From Pyrocephalus nanus (lineage: Eukaryota > Chordata > Aves > Passeriformes > Tyrannidae), in NCBI GenBank assembly GCA_038380795.1, contig CM076275.1:7411001-7475000 (forward strand): 64,000 nucleotides of DNA, in the 5' to 3' direction. Each line of letters starts with the position of its first letter. The first letter of the stretch is position 1. Positions 25,201 to 35,530 of the stretch are shown one piece after another. Position numbers and translations under genes: made by a program. The notes beneath the pieces are model-generated. The model was not told where the DNA came from. It saw only the letters and a list, made by a program, of their open reading frames with translations, and searched no databases.

Positions 25201-27944
25201 AAGGTGTTGGGGAACGTTAGCCAGATGAGGTGCCCATTGGAGCTGCTCTTGCAAAGAGCAAGGAAGCTGCTTAAATCAGGTGTTTAAGGTTAGACTTCTG
25301 GAGGAGAACCTCACCTTCACTAAATAATAGATGGAAGTTGGAGACCTGGGCTGTTTTCTGACCACCTGTTGAGTCAAAAGAATCCATTTTCTGTCATGTG
25401 GCTCTGAGCTAAGATATTTTCAGTTACAAACTTTTAGGTACAAAAGCAATTTGCAACTTAGAGGGGAAAAGACCTGACATTTTAAAGGCAAACTATCAAC
25501 TAAAATAAAGTGAAAGGATTATTATGTGCATATGAAGGATGGGGGATAAATGAGATATTTGTAAGTGACATATACAGATTGTTCGTGGAAAAATGATTGC
25601 TATGAGTAACACGAAAATTAGAGCCGCGCTGCACTTTGGCATGCTCATGCTTTTGCTTCTATCTTTAGAGCTTGCTTTTACAGTATGGCCATCTCAGTAG
25701 TGCCTGAAGTTTCTCTTACTCTTTTAGACTTGTGAAGTCATTAGGTTATGCTACGTGGCACAGTTTCTGACGCTGGAGTCTCAGAATTGATCTGAAACCT
25801 TATAGAGGTTTCTGTCATTGTGAAAAGCCTGAAAATTCAGTTGGCAGAATTTCCTGATGACCGAGCAGCTTGTAGACCAATGCTGCCTTCTTCGGCCCCA
25901 GATCTATAACACTTTAAAATGAACAATAATGTCCTTCAAATGTGACTTCAATTGAAGGCTCCAATGTGCCTTCAAAGCTCTGCAGTCTGTGCTCAACATT
26001 TAGCAAGGTCTTATCTACCATCAAAGCCAAACTGAAGCATGTCCCTGCACGCTTTGTTGGGCAAAGAGCCTTCAGAGATGTCATTACAGCCCCAGACTAA
26101 CAGCTCTGTCTTTCCCAGATGTGCTAATTTCCACCATCAGTCTGGCCCTCAAAATAAACACACAGTGTGTTTCTTAAACAGGAAGACCATGCTGGAAAGG
26201 GGATGAAAAACCTCAGAGGAGGGAAGTGTGAAAAAGTACGGTTATTAGGAGGTCGAAGTCAAAGAAAAATAGAACTGCATCGTCTCTGAACAGCATGTTT
26301 GTGCTAAGAACTTGTAGCACTGTTTAGTTTTGTTTTGCTATCTGCCATTGACTGTCACATTTCACAAGTTAAGAAACATGTTATTTCTTTGTTTATTTTG
26401 TCAGTCTTAGTCTCTGGAGGGAAATTATATCACTGTTTCAGTGGAATAGATTTAATTTGTTTGTGTCTTGTTGTCTATAGCATCTATCTAACTACTTATC
26501 TCTGAAGTTACCTCTCAGTCAAAGGTTTTCTGGTTTGTTCACATTTTAACAGGAGGGAATTTGCACTTGATTGCTTTGAACACTTCCTAAGTTTGGCCAG
26601 CTATCTATGTATTTATTTTTCTGTTCTAGTGAGAGAAAATGGGAATTTAAAATGTATGGAGCCAGCACAGGTTTAGATGTGATTTGTTTCTAATGTAGAG
26701 GAAAATTGCCCAAGTAATCTTATCCCATTCATACAACTAATATGGCCATGAGGCTCTGATGTGTTGAACAGTAAACACCACACAACATACCCTTAAGAAC
26801 TGTGGCTTAAAAGATTTCTTATTTTCCATCACACGGTTCTAGCTTTCGATGAATAAATATCAGGTCCTGCTCGAACTAACGTCCATAGGAGTTTTCATGG
26901 GTTTAAATGAGAGTAATATAAGTTCCTAGTTTATAAGCATATTTTATAAAAATGATAGTTATAATGCATTATGGAGTTAAATTGTAACACTGGGTAGATA
27001 TGTGAGGAAAAAAAAATTCTGATTTTTTTGCTACAACAGCCAATTCAGATAGGGAATGTATAAACCCACCATCAACATTTGGGCAAGGGAGGTCATGCAT
27101 TCTCCAACAGATGAGGGCTTAAAATACAGAATGAATTTTTACAATATTCTCTGAAAAACTAAAAATTGAGATACTCATGCAGGGAAATGATCTGACCTGT
27201 ATGATACAGGAGACATTTTAGATGAATATGACAATTCGTTTGGGCTTAATGTCTATCTATTGGGTCAACTCACTCACACCTTCACCAAGCAACGTGATCT
27301 TTGAGCAAATGTATATACATGTATATATAGAGAGATGCACACATCAAAATCCCAGGCGAGGTTTGGAGAAGGTGCAGAAAATGAGGAAGATTTGAGTAGA
27401 TGAGGGAGAAAAAGTATTACAAATATCACCTTCAATACCAAACTGTGGGAAGTCAAATCTTGTCCCATTATCATCATTGGTGCAGTTTCCATCTGCCATA
27501 AGCTTAAATATTTTAATCTCTTTAATCAAAGTCAGTGTGAAGCACATAGGTTAGGATTGAATCCAGTCTTCATAGAATTTTAGTGACTTTCCTAATCTTT
27601 TTTAATCAAAATATCTTGTGACATTTGGCTATGGTATTTCACACCTGACACCAAGCACATTGTTAAGTGGTAATTTAACACATGGTCTCGCAGGACTTTT
27701 AATGGAACAAAACTCATACACTGCCTCATCCTTTTGCAATGGTGCAAGAAATAAGCAGTTGGCTAACCTGGGGCCCTTGAGAAGGGATGGTTTTAGGCAC
27801 TATCCCCACCACATTTTATATTTGTATTCTCTAAAATTCTTCCCTGAATATATACAAATATTAAATGTTGCTCATTCATTTGATGAAATCTACACATTTT
27901 TTGACTGCAATCCTATTTCTTATATGCCATCTACCTCCTTTGCC
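25201..27944. other. Intergenic, no gene seen
   Basis: AT-rich, with a TATA/CATG-type dinucleotide stretch near 27310-27330. No gene or repeat family recognised. Confidence 0.6.
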
Positions 27945-28330
27945 ACATCCCCACCATTCCTTTGAATCTTCTCCAGATCCAGTGGTTGTTGAATTTACAT
28001 TCCTCTCTGCGCAGTTAATGAGTATATTGATTAATACTGGCTCTGGTATCAATCCCTGTGGGAGACCAATTGATACTTCTCTCTCTTTTGACATAAAGCT
28101 ATTGATGATAACTCATTGGCTCCTAGCTGTTGGATAGATTTTTGTCTACCTTATTGTTTTATTATGCAGGCTATGCAACTCCAGCTTTCCTATTGAGTTA
28201 GTGTGTAGAACTAAACTAACAATTTACTAAAAATCCAACTATGTTATGTCTGCCTTAATTAATTACATTCTCAGTATAATTGGGCCTGAGCTTCCTTTCA
28301 CAGACCTGTACTGGCTCTCACATAGCTCCA
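27945..28330 (-). mobile_element. Ancient CR1-type LINE fragment, antisense (reverse transcriptase part)
   Basis: On the minus strand an open stretch contains IGLPQGLIPEPVLINILIN, a degenerate form of the non-LTR reverse-transcriptase motif (GVPQGSVLGPLLFNIFINDL). The downstream plus-strand text (CAATCCCTGTGGGAGACCAA, GACATAAAGCTATTGATGAT) matches the order of old CR1/L3-like elements of amniotes. It is inactive: the motif residues are altered and the frame is broken. Confidence 0.65.
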
Positions 28331-28361
28331 CATAATCTTCACCATTTCTGTCAGGTTTTTT

Positions 28362-29225
28362 TCCATAGAATCATGGGATAATTTAGACTGAAGGTTCATC
28401 TGGTCCAAGCCCTGGCTCAGAACAGGTTCTGTTAGATCAGAGTGGTCAGGGCGGTGCCTGGTCAAGTCTTGATCACCTCCAGTGGTGTAGGTTATACAAG
28501 CTCTCTGAGGAACCTGCTCCTGTATTTGATCATTTTCATGGTAAAACCCCCCCTGCTTCCTTGTGTTTGATATTCCTTCTGTTCCAACGTGCGTCCATTG
28601 CCTCCTGTCTTATTGCTGTGCCCCTCCAAGAGGCATCTCACTCCATCTTCTCTGTATCAGGCAGTTGCAGGCAGCAATACAGTCTCCCTTTTATCTTCTC
28701 TTCTTCAGGCTGAACAAGTCCATCTCCTCAGTTTCTCAGCTCCAGCAGCTCAACCTTATGGCCTTTTTGGGATTTGCTCCAGTATGTCCATGCCTCTGTT
28801 GTAACTGGGAACCCCAAACTGGACACAGCCTTGAAAAAATGGTCTCAGAAGTGCCAAATGGAGGGGAACACATACCTAGACCAGCTGGCTGCTCACTTGC
28901 TAATACAGCCCAGGCTGTGCTTGACTTTGCTGCTTCCCAGAGATGCCGCCTGCAGCCTGCATTGCTGCATACAGCTCTCCCATAGCAGATAGCAAGACTT
29001 TGCATTTGGTTTTGGGGGACTTCATGAGGCTTCTGCCAGCCCATTTCCCCAGCTTGTCCAGGTCCCTCAGAAGGGTGTCCTGCCATCTGGCATGTCAGCT
29101 GCTCCCCACACTGTTTGGTGTCATCTACAGACTTGCTGAGGGTGCACTTCATCCCATCATCAGGCCCGTAATGAAGGCATTAAGCAATGTTGGACTGCAT
29201 TCTGCTCCCTGAGGGATGCAGCTAC
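28362..29225 (-). mobile_element. CR1 LINE (avian type), 5'-truncated and dead
   Basis: The minus strand reads the end of a CR1 reverse transcriptase and its 3' UTR. CTLSKSVDDTK is a decayed copy of the catalytic-box region (family CTLSKFADDTK, so the F-A before the two aspartates became S-V). RDLDKLGKWAGRSLMK follows in another frame, which shows a frameshift. The element ends with the CR1 tail at ATTATCCCATGATTCTATGG, next to 28362. That short 3' motif (ATTCTATG) is typical of birds and is the main evidence for the host group. Confidence 0.9.
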
Positions 29226-29900
29226 TTACTGGCCATTTTACTGGAAATATGAGGGCTAATTGACCTCTCACGATGGTAAGAACTTATGGAACAAGCCAGG
29301 CATGGTAGAAGGAGATCCAGCCTCATTGGCATGGGAATGAGAATCTGTGACACTTAGCTGAAAGCATTCAGGTCTGCCCAGAGAGCTGGGATGAGGCTGA
29401 TAGCTGCCAGCTTAATCTCAGAGCAGGTATTTTAGGGGAGGCAAAAATAATGCTGACTTGAGGGGTATATTCAACACCCAAACTTAGAGGATCTGTGATT
29501 CTTTACATCTGGCATTTCATGGTGTTTCCATATACCAGTTCCAAATTGATGGGCAACAGATACAGAGTGCCTCTCTCAAAGGCAGTGTGGACACACCAGG
29601 CCCGTCTGTCCTAGGGAAAAAGTTCCTATTTCAGGTTTTATGTGGACCCACACACATTGTGACAGTGGAATGGACCCACCAGATAAAAGGACTACCCAAG
29701 ACATCCCTGCTTTGCACTGTGTGTGCCAGATTGCCTCCTGGACCTGTTGCCGTATCAAGCACACTCAGCACAGCTTATGTAAATATTTGCTCACTTTGGA
29801 GCAAATACTCCTTATCCAAGTATCTTTCTGAGAGATGAGGATGTGGGAAAAGAGCCCCTTCTTAATGCCTCTGACATGATAAACATTCAGCTCCAGTAAC
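29226..29900. other. Intergenic, no gene seen
   Basis: No recognisable gene or repeat. Confidence 0.6.
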
Positions 29901-30031
29901 TGAGGCCCGGATTCTGTTGGAACCCTTACTGGGGAGGAGTGCTTAAGCAAATTATATCTCAATGGAATCAATAGGACTTTGGCACTTGCTGAATGTTTAA
30001 CCACGTGCTGAAGTGTTTACTATTCAGCCCC
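29901..30031. mobile_element. Palindromic ancient DNA-transposon relic (MITE-like)
   Basis: Ends GAGGCCCGGATTCTG and TATTCAGCCCCTC are rough inverted repeats. The interior GAGTGCTTAAGCA, the centre CTCAATGGAATCAATAGGAC, then TGAATGTTTAACCACGTGC resemble an old palindromic element common in turtles and birds (GTGCTTAAG...CCCATTGACTTCAATGGGA...GTTAAGCACGTGC). The family name is not certain to me. Confidence 0.55.
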
Positions 30032-31934
30032 TCATTTAGTTCCCATTTAATTAAACAGAATCAGATTCTCACAGAAGTAAATCACTGGAGTTTCTCCCAG
30101 AGGAGTTTTCCCAGTTTGCAATAATTGAAGAGTTGATCTAATGTCCCAACTCTACTTTTTTCAAACATTCAGGTATCTGTCTGTCTATCTACCTACCTAA
30201 CCTATGTTATTTTTACCTCCTAAATGATAAACTATTCAAAGGAGAAATGCTGTCAGAAGCAGCCCAGAGGGACACAGCTTTCATTAGTTGCAAACGAAGT
30301 TCTGAGCCTTTGGTAAATGAAACGAAACTTTTCTGATACTATTGTTGTTCAAGTCTAAGCTGATATAAGCATCTCTGCTTCTCCTAATACAGGCAAAGAT
30401 TTCTTTGGAAGTTTAGTGCTTCCACTCCAGATAAAAGCAAGTCATTTGCTGCTTTCATCATGTCACTACTAATTTCCAAACAGTCAAACCTGCTGCTAAT
30501 TTATTTACTGAACACTGAAGCCCTGTTAGCAGGGGCTGCTACTGAAACTGCTTTCTGGCCTTCGGCTTTTGTTTGTTGACAGCCTGATTTCCCAGTAGGC
30601 CATTTCCACCTGTGTTTCTGTTGTTTTTAGTGCATGTCTTTCTTTCTTCTTCCCAGTGAGTGTCTCCCAAATGGCTCCTGAAGGCTTTTCTCATCTTCCC
30701 TCGCTCTCTCATCCCCTTCTCCCTCCCAGCTGCAAGGACTCTCAGCTCTGCTTTCAGTCATTCTGCAGTTAGTGGTTGTCTACACTGCTGAGCTCCCATG
30801 GGGCACTAATTTTTGTTTCAAGGACAAGATTCAAAAGAGTTTGCTACACACAGGTTGCAGGGTGCACCTTCAGATGTGCCTTCAAATAGACTTTGGAGAT
30901 TTGAATATATGAGCTTCTGAAAATCAGTTTTTAAATTGCAAGGGAGGCCTATTAAGTGCTGTAAAAAAATTTTTTTTGCTTTTCTATTTTAAAAGCTGCA
31001 TTAAAAAAAGTGATTTTTTTTCCCCCTCTTCTTTTCTCCCATGACATTGGGTGGAAATAGAAATTAGGAGACTGCCATTTCCCTTTAACTTCATGCATAT
31101 CAAAGGCAGAGAGAGATGACAGGATAAAATGATTCAGAGAGTGGCCAGCATACTCTGTGTCTGGAGGAGCTGGTGAAGAAACATATTGAGATGTTGCAAT
31201 AGTTTCTTTGCAACAAGTCAGTGTGCCAGCAGCTTTAAGTGTGCAAGAAAGATCCTAAGATGATTTCCATGAATTGAAAAATTCAGAGGCTGTACAGCTG
31301 TAAGGATTTATTTATTAAGATATTATTTTAAATTTGCTACTTATCCCCCCCGTGTGTGCATGTTCATTTCCTAATACACACTTAATTTCATATGTAACTT
31401 CTGGTTTACACTTATTTTATCTCAACCCCAGCAACATCTGTAAATCTTACTTAGATCCATTTTCAGAGGACTCACAACTACTGTCTGGTACACTGGGCTT
31501 CAAAATTTTTCCTTTGCTTCTGTGTTAAATTCAAGTGGGATTCTACAACTTCAGTTTTGCTTGAAGACTTGGTTACTAATGAGTCCATAAAACTCAAGAC
31601 AACCAGTAATCTTTTGACTTCAACTTGAAACTGCAGATTAGGAGTCTCCTGGTTAAAACTGCTGGGCCCTTGATCTCTCAAACTGGATGTTCGTATCTAG
31701 TCGGGAATTTGCATTTTTGTTCTTCCTACTTTGCCTCTTTTTTTCCTGCTTGTAAAACAGCAGTGGTAGGACTGTCCAACCCCAGACAGGCACTGTGAAA
31801 TTGTTCAGAAACAAATATTGATGGGAAAATTTTCAAAACAGTACTCAGAGCAAAGTTCAAGGAGTGCACAGTGAAGCTCCAACGCCCAAAGACATTTGCT
31901 GAGCCGGGGGGGCCATTCCCGCACACACAACCAG
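30032..31934. other. Intergenic, no gene seen
   Basis: Contains a short CTGT/CTAC tetranucleotide stretch near 30177-30205 and T runs near 30970-31020. No gene recognised. Confidence 0.6.
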
Positions 31935-32124
31935 AACCTCGGGACTCGAGCTTTAGTCTGTTGACCTTGAGTAAGTCTCTTAGCTGCTGCGTCTCTCCAT
32001 TTCCCAATAATATTGCAATAAGACTAATATTTACTTACCTCACAGTCACATAGTCAAAATGAATTAATGTTTATAAAGTACTCGTGAGTCCTTGGATGAA
32101 CGGTCTCATAGAAGTGCTAAGCAG
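31935..32124 (+). mobile_element. MIR-like CORE-SINE, sense
   Basis: GTTGACCTTGAGTAAGTCTC corresponds to the MIR segment GTGACCTTGGGCAAGTCACT, CTCTCCATTTCCC to TCAGTTTCCCC, and TTACTTACCTCACAG to TACCTACCTCACAG. The tail GTTTATAAAGTACTCGTGAG and CCTTGGATGAACGG, CATAGAAGTGCTAAG matches the extended 3' end of sauropsid MIR-type elements. One of the clearest ancient repeats here. Confidence 0.75.
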
Positions 32125-33914
32125 AGCGTGCATTGTCATTTTCTTGTAGATAAATACATATCATTTACATGAGTGTACAGAGCTGTTCACACAAGCATAT
32201 GCAATGTCTCAGTGCACTCAGGGTAGCACAGGATATAAGAACAAACCCAGCAGTCCCTGACAATTCATGTCATTTTGCTTTGAAACGAGTATATTTTCTG
32301 TGAGAACAGAGCTTATCATGTAATCTCCAATGAAAGTTATGTTCTGCCTTTTTACAGTTGCCATGATGCAAATGTCATTTGTACTCTCCTTCTTTATGAA
32401 AGTTAACAGTTATTTAAGAGATCAAAGTTAATTATCACTAAGGAGATCATTTTTACCTATCAACCCACTTTTGTAACCCCACTATCACAAGTAGAAGCTT
32501 TATGCTAATCAGCTTTCTAATTTCCATAAATTACTGATAGAATTACTCTTTTTTTTTTTTTTTTCCCCAGCATGAAAGTAGATCTGTTGGTGAAAGCTCT
32601 TGAGAGGTAAAGAGACAGTGAAAATGGGGTAGGGTGTATTTTCAAGAGCTCACCAGCTGAATGTGGTACCAAGAAAATAAAATCCAAATCATTAGTTTCA
32701 TCACATCACAGAACTTGTGGGTGCTGCAGCTCCACTGCACTGCAGAAATCTGATGCACACACATTGTTTCAATTTAACATGGTGATAGAATGGAATTGAA
32801 CGTGAGGATCACTGTGTGACCCTATTACATGTGAAGTGTCTCTATTAGAGCTGCAGAGACAGCATGCCAGAGGAGCTGAAATGTGTTGATAGAAACAAAC
32901 AGATATACCTTTTTAAAAGCAGCAGTCAGAAACTCTGCAGTGTGATCCAAGCGTGTTCTGCTGGAGAGGGCAAGATAGTCTATCCTAGGGGAAGATAATA
33001 TTAAGAAAGAAACCCTTTCCACTCCATCACAGCACTTTCTGTACAGTGAGCTTGCCAAATGGAAGCTGCTGCTGTGGAAGTTGTTACTGCTATGACTGAC
33101 AGGTGCTGTAAAATAACCTCAGCTACAGCATGGAAGGAACAATAAGAGCTCAAAATGAAACAGATGCGGATATTTTGGGTATCCCCTTGGTCTAAAAGTT
33201 GAGTAAAATAATTGCTTAGTAATTAACAAGCTTGTTGCTATGCTGCTCCAGCCTCTTAGACTGATGCTGATGAATTCCAGCATAAATTAAACTGTCTCCA
33301 ATGCAGAGTCTACAACCTCGAGCTAAAGTTGTATCACCTGAACCACAGCAGACTTGCAGAGGTTCATTGGGAGTTGGTAACAGAGCAGTTCACCTTTCAG
33401 TGGGCATCAATAGATTTCTGCTTGACTGCTGGTCGCTGTAGTAAGGAGGGACCTGGGCTGTCAGTTTGATCATATTGAAATCACAGGGTCTTCTGTCCTT
33501 GCTCTGTGTCTGTGGCAGTTGCTGCAGAAGTGCTGTTAACCCACCTGAGGTGTCTGAAGCTCTTTCCTTTTCTCCTGATCTGGGAAGGAGCCAGCACCAA
33601 GGGAAAGACCAGAGAGGCCACGATCAGCGCCACATCCCCTCTCTCTGCCACAGACATCCCATGTCCCTCAGAGCACTGTCTGAGCAGCCCTGCAACCCCA
33701 ACAGGCCTACAGAGCTAAATGCAAGGGACACCTGAAAGCACCCCAGGAACAGGCAGCCACAAAGGAGTGTGAAAGGACCTTAGCTTCCCCCTGGCTGTGA
33801 GGTTTTGTGTCACTGCTTAGAGAAAAGCAACACAAAACTATATTCTCTCTTGGTTTTTTATTCCTCGACCTTCACCTCTCCTGCACACATGCACCTATTT
33901 CTCTTCAAACGCCC
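32125..33914. other. Intergenic, no gene seen
   Basis: Holds a T run near 32549-32564. No recognisable gene or repeat family. Confidence 0.6.
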
Positions 33915-33985
33915 GAGCCATCCCATTGAAGTCAGCAGGACTCTTCCGATGCTTCCAGCCAAGCATGCATATGCCTGGATCTAGG
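33915..33985. mobile_element. Fragment of the same or related palindromic ancient repeat
   Basis: ATCCCATTGAAGTCAGCAGG then ATGCTTCCAGCCAAGCATGC resembles the centre and right arm of the element at 29901-30031 (CCCATTGAAGTCAATGGGAC, ATGCTTAAAGTTAAGCATG). Short and uncertain. Confidence 0.4.
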
Positions 33986-34229
33986 TGATATTTACAGAAG
34001 GCTCCTTTTGAATTGGCTTTTGATTATACACCTGTGTCAGAGGGTTGTTCCTTATTGCATTTGTGGACAGCGGGATCAGTGGGACTTGTTTCCACGTGAG
34101 AAAGATGGCAAAAGATTGCAAATATAACCTTTAACATTACAGACCTTTTTTAACTGTCATGTACTGCACTGAACGGTGTATTTGTGGTTGAAAGGGAACA
34201 TAAACTATGATGCAGAACACTAAAAGATT

Positions 34230-34480
34230 GAGAAAATGTAACCTTTGAGCGGATGGTTTGGGTTTTATTATCCCATTTATTTATTCTGCTGGATATTTGT
34301 AGGATAATATGATCAATGAGTTGGAATCCTTCTTGTTTCTACCAACAACAAATCAAACCATTAATAGGCCAATAAAACCCTGGGATTTGGAGAAAGGGGA
34401 GGAGGGGAAGTAATTGCATTGTTCTGATGCTAACGAGGCACATCTATCTTGAAATAACTGATTAAAGCTGGTGTCGACAC
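34230..34480. promoter_or_regulatory. Candidate conserved element
   Basis: A repeat-free stretch with clustered homeodomain-, GATA- and FOX-like cores (TAATATGATCAATGAG, CCATTAATAGGCCAATAAAA, GTAATTGCATTG) and a retained CpG pair (GGTGTCGACAC). Looks like regulatory DNA by composition. Confidence 0.35.
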
Positions 34481-34829
34481 AAGGCCTTTGTACAAAAATA
34501 CACATAACAAGGTGTGTAGTGCTGGGTTGTGGGAACGTGGAGCCACAGTGGTAGCTCTGATTCCCTCATGCACTGTACAAGTGGAATTGGGAAGCACCTC
34601 TGTCTGGGGGGGATTCATGGTGCTTAACCCTTTCTGTAAACCACAGGGACAGGCTGGCAGCGTGTTAGGACAGGAGCATACAGGGTTCATGGGGCATGTT
34701 GTGTGGCTGATAAATAGTTCCACAGCTGTGTGATTGCATAATGATAGCCACATTCATTCACCTGCCTATCAAAAGCGCTGCATTAAAGTTTGAGCTCTCT
34801 TCCCCTGGGTCCACAAAGAGACATTTGAG
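34481..34829. other. Intergenic, no gene seen
   Basis: Overlapping opposite-strand frames of 81 and 107 codons show no recognised domain. Confidence 0.6.
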
Positions 34830-35000
34830 TGTTAGCTTATAGTCTTTAACATTCCTCCTAGCAGTGGGCTAAGTGCAGTGGGGTTAAACAGAGTCCCTTT
34901 TGCTTAGTAATCCATTAGCTAATGGGTGTGTAAGCCCATCAATTTGCTGTTTATTCCCTAACCCCATTAGGGTACACCTGCTGTGCATAAAAAATACACC
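34830..35000. promoter_or_regulatory. Candidate conserved element with paired TAATCC/CCATTAG cores
   Basis: AGTAATCCATTAGCTAATGG followed 40 bases later by AACCCCATTAGGG gives several OTX-, homeodomain- and LIM-like cores in close spacing, without low-complexity runs. Visual evidence only. Confidence 0.35.
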
Positions 35001-35399
35001 TGACAAATCAGAGTGATAGTTGAAATAAAATAAATATCAAGTGTTGTTATAGCTGATCCACAGTGTTTAAGGCAGAAAGGGCATAACAGTGATTTGTGAT
35101 GGCAGAACAAAATAGCTCGTGCTGGCTCATGGTAGCTCGAGCAGGTTGATATAAATCCTCCTGCGGTTTTGCCGGCTCACCTGTAGACTCCAGCACTCGG
35201 CTGCTTCTCTCCCCAGCCCCACGGGCCCCTCCAGAGGGCTGCAGTTCACCTTCAAACGCCATCTCCAAGCGCCTTCTGGAGAGCCACAGTGCTGCTAAGT
35301 GATAAATTAATTATTTGGGGGAGGGAGGGTGAGAACTCACAGGCTGCTCTCCTACGAAGGCAGCCAGAAGCTTCAAATCTGTCTCCGATACCAGGCCAT

Positions 35400-35530
35400 T
35401 TGTTTTGTCACTTCATAGGCTTTATTTATTTATTTATCTTACAGCTCGCCTTGTGATTAAAACTGTTGAAACAGCTGTTAGCTGGTAGCAACTTTCCTTG
35501 AGCTATTTCCTGACGTCAGTCAGGGGCTGT
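35400..35530. promoter_or_regulatory. Candidate element with perfect CRE palindrome
   Basis: The palindrome TGACGTCA at 35511-35518 is the full CREB/ATF consensus. It sits beside an AAACAGCTGTTAG E-box palindrome at about 35470-35481 and a TTTATTTATTTATC run. A full CRE with its CpG kept in AT-rich DNA is fairly notable. Confidence 0.4.

Noticed and set aside
28736..29152. Minus-strand open frame of 138 codons
   Set aside because: This is part of the decayed CR1 reverse transcriptase and 3' UTR, with a frameshift, not a host gene.
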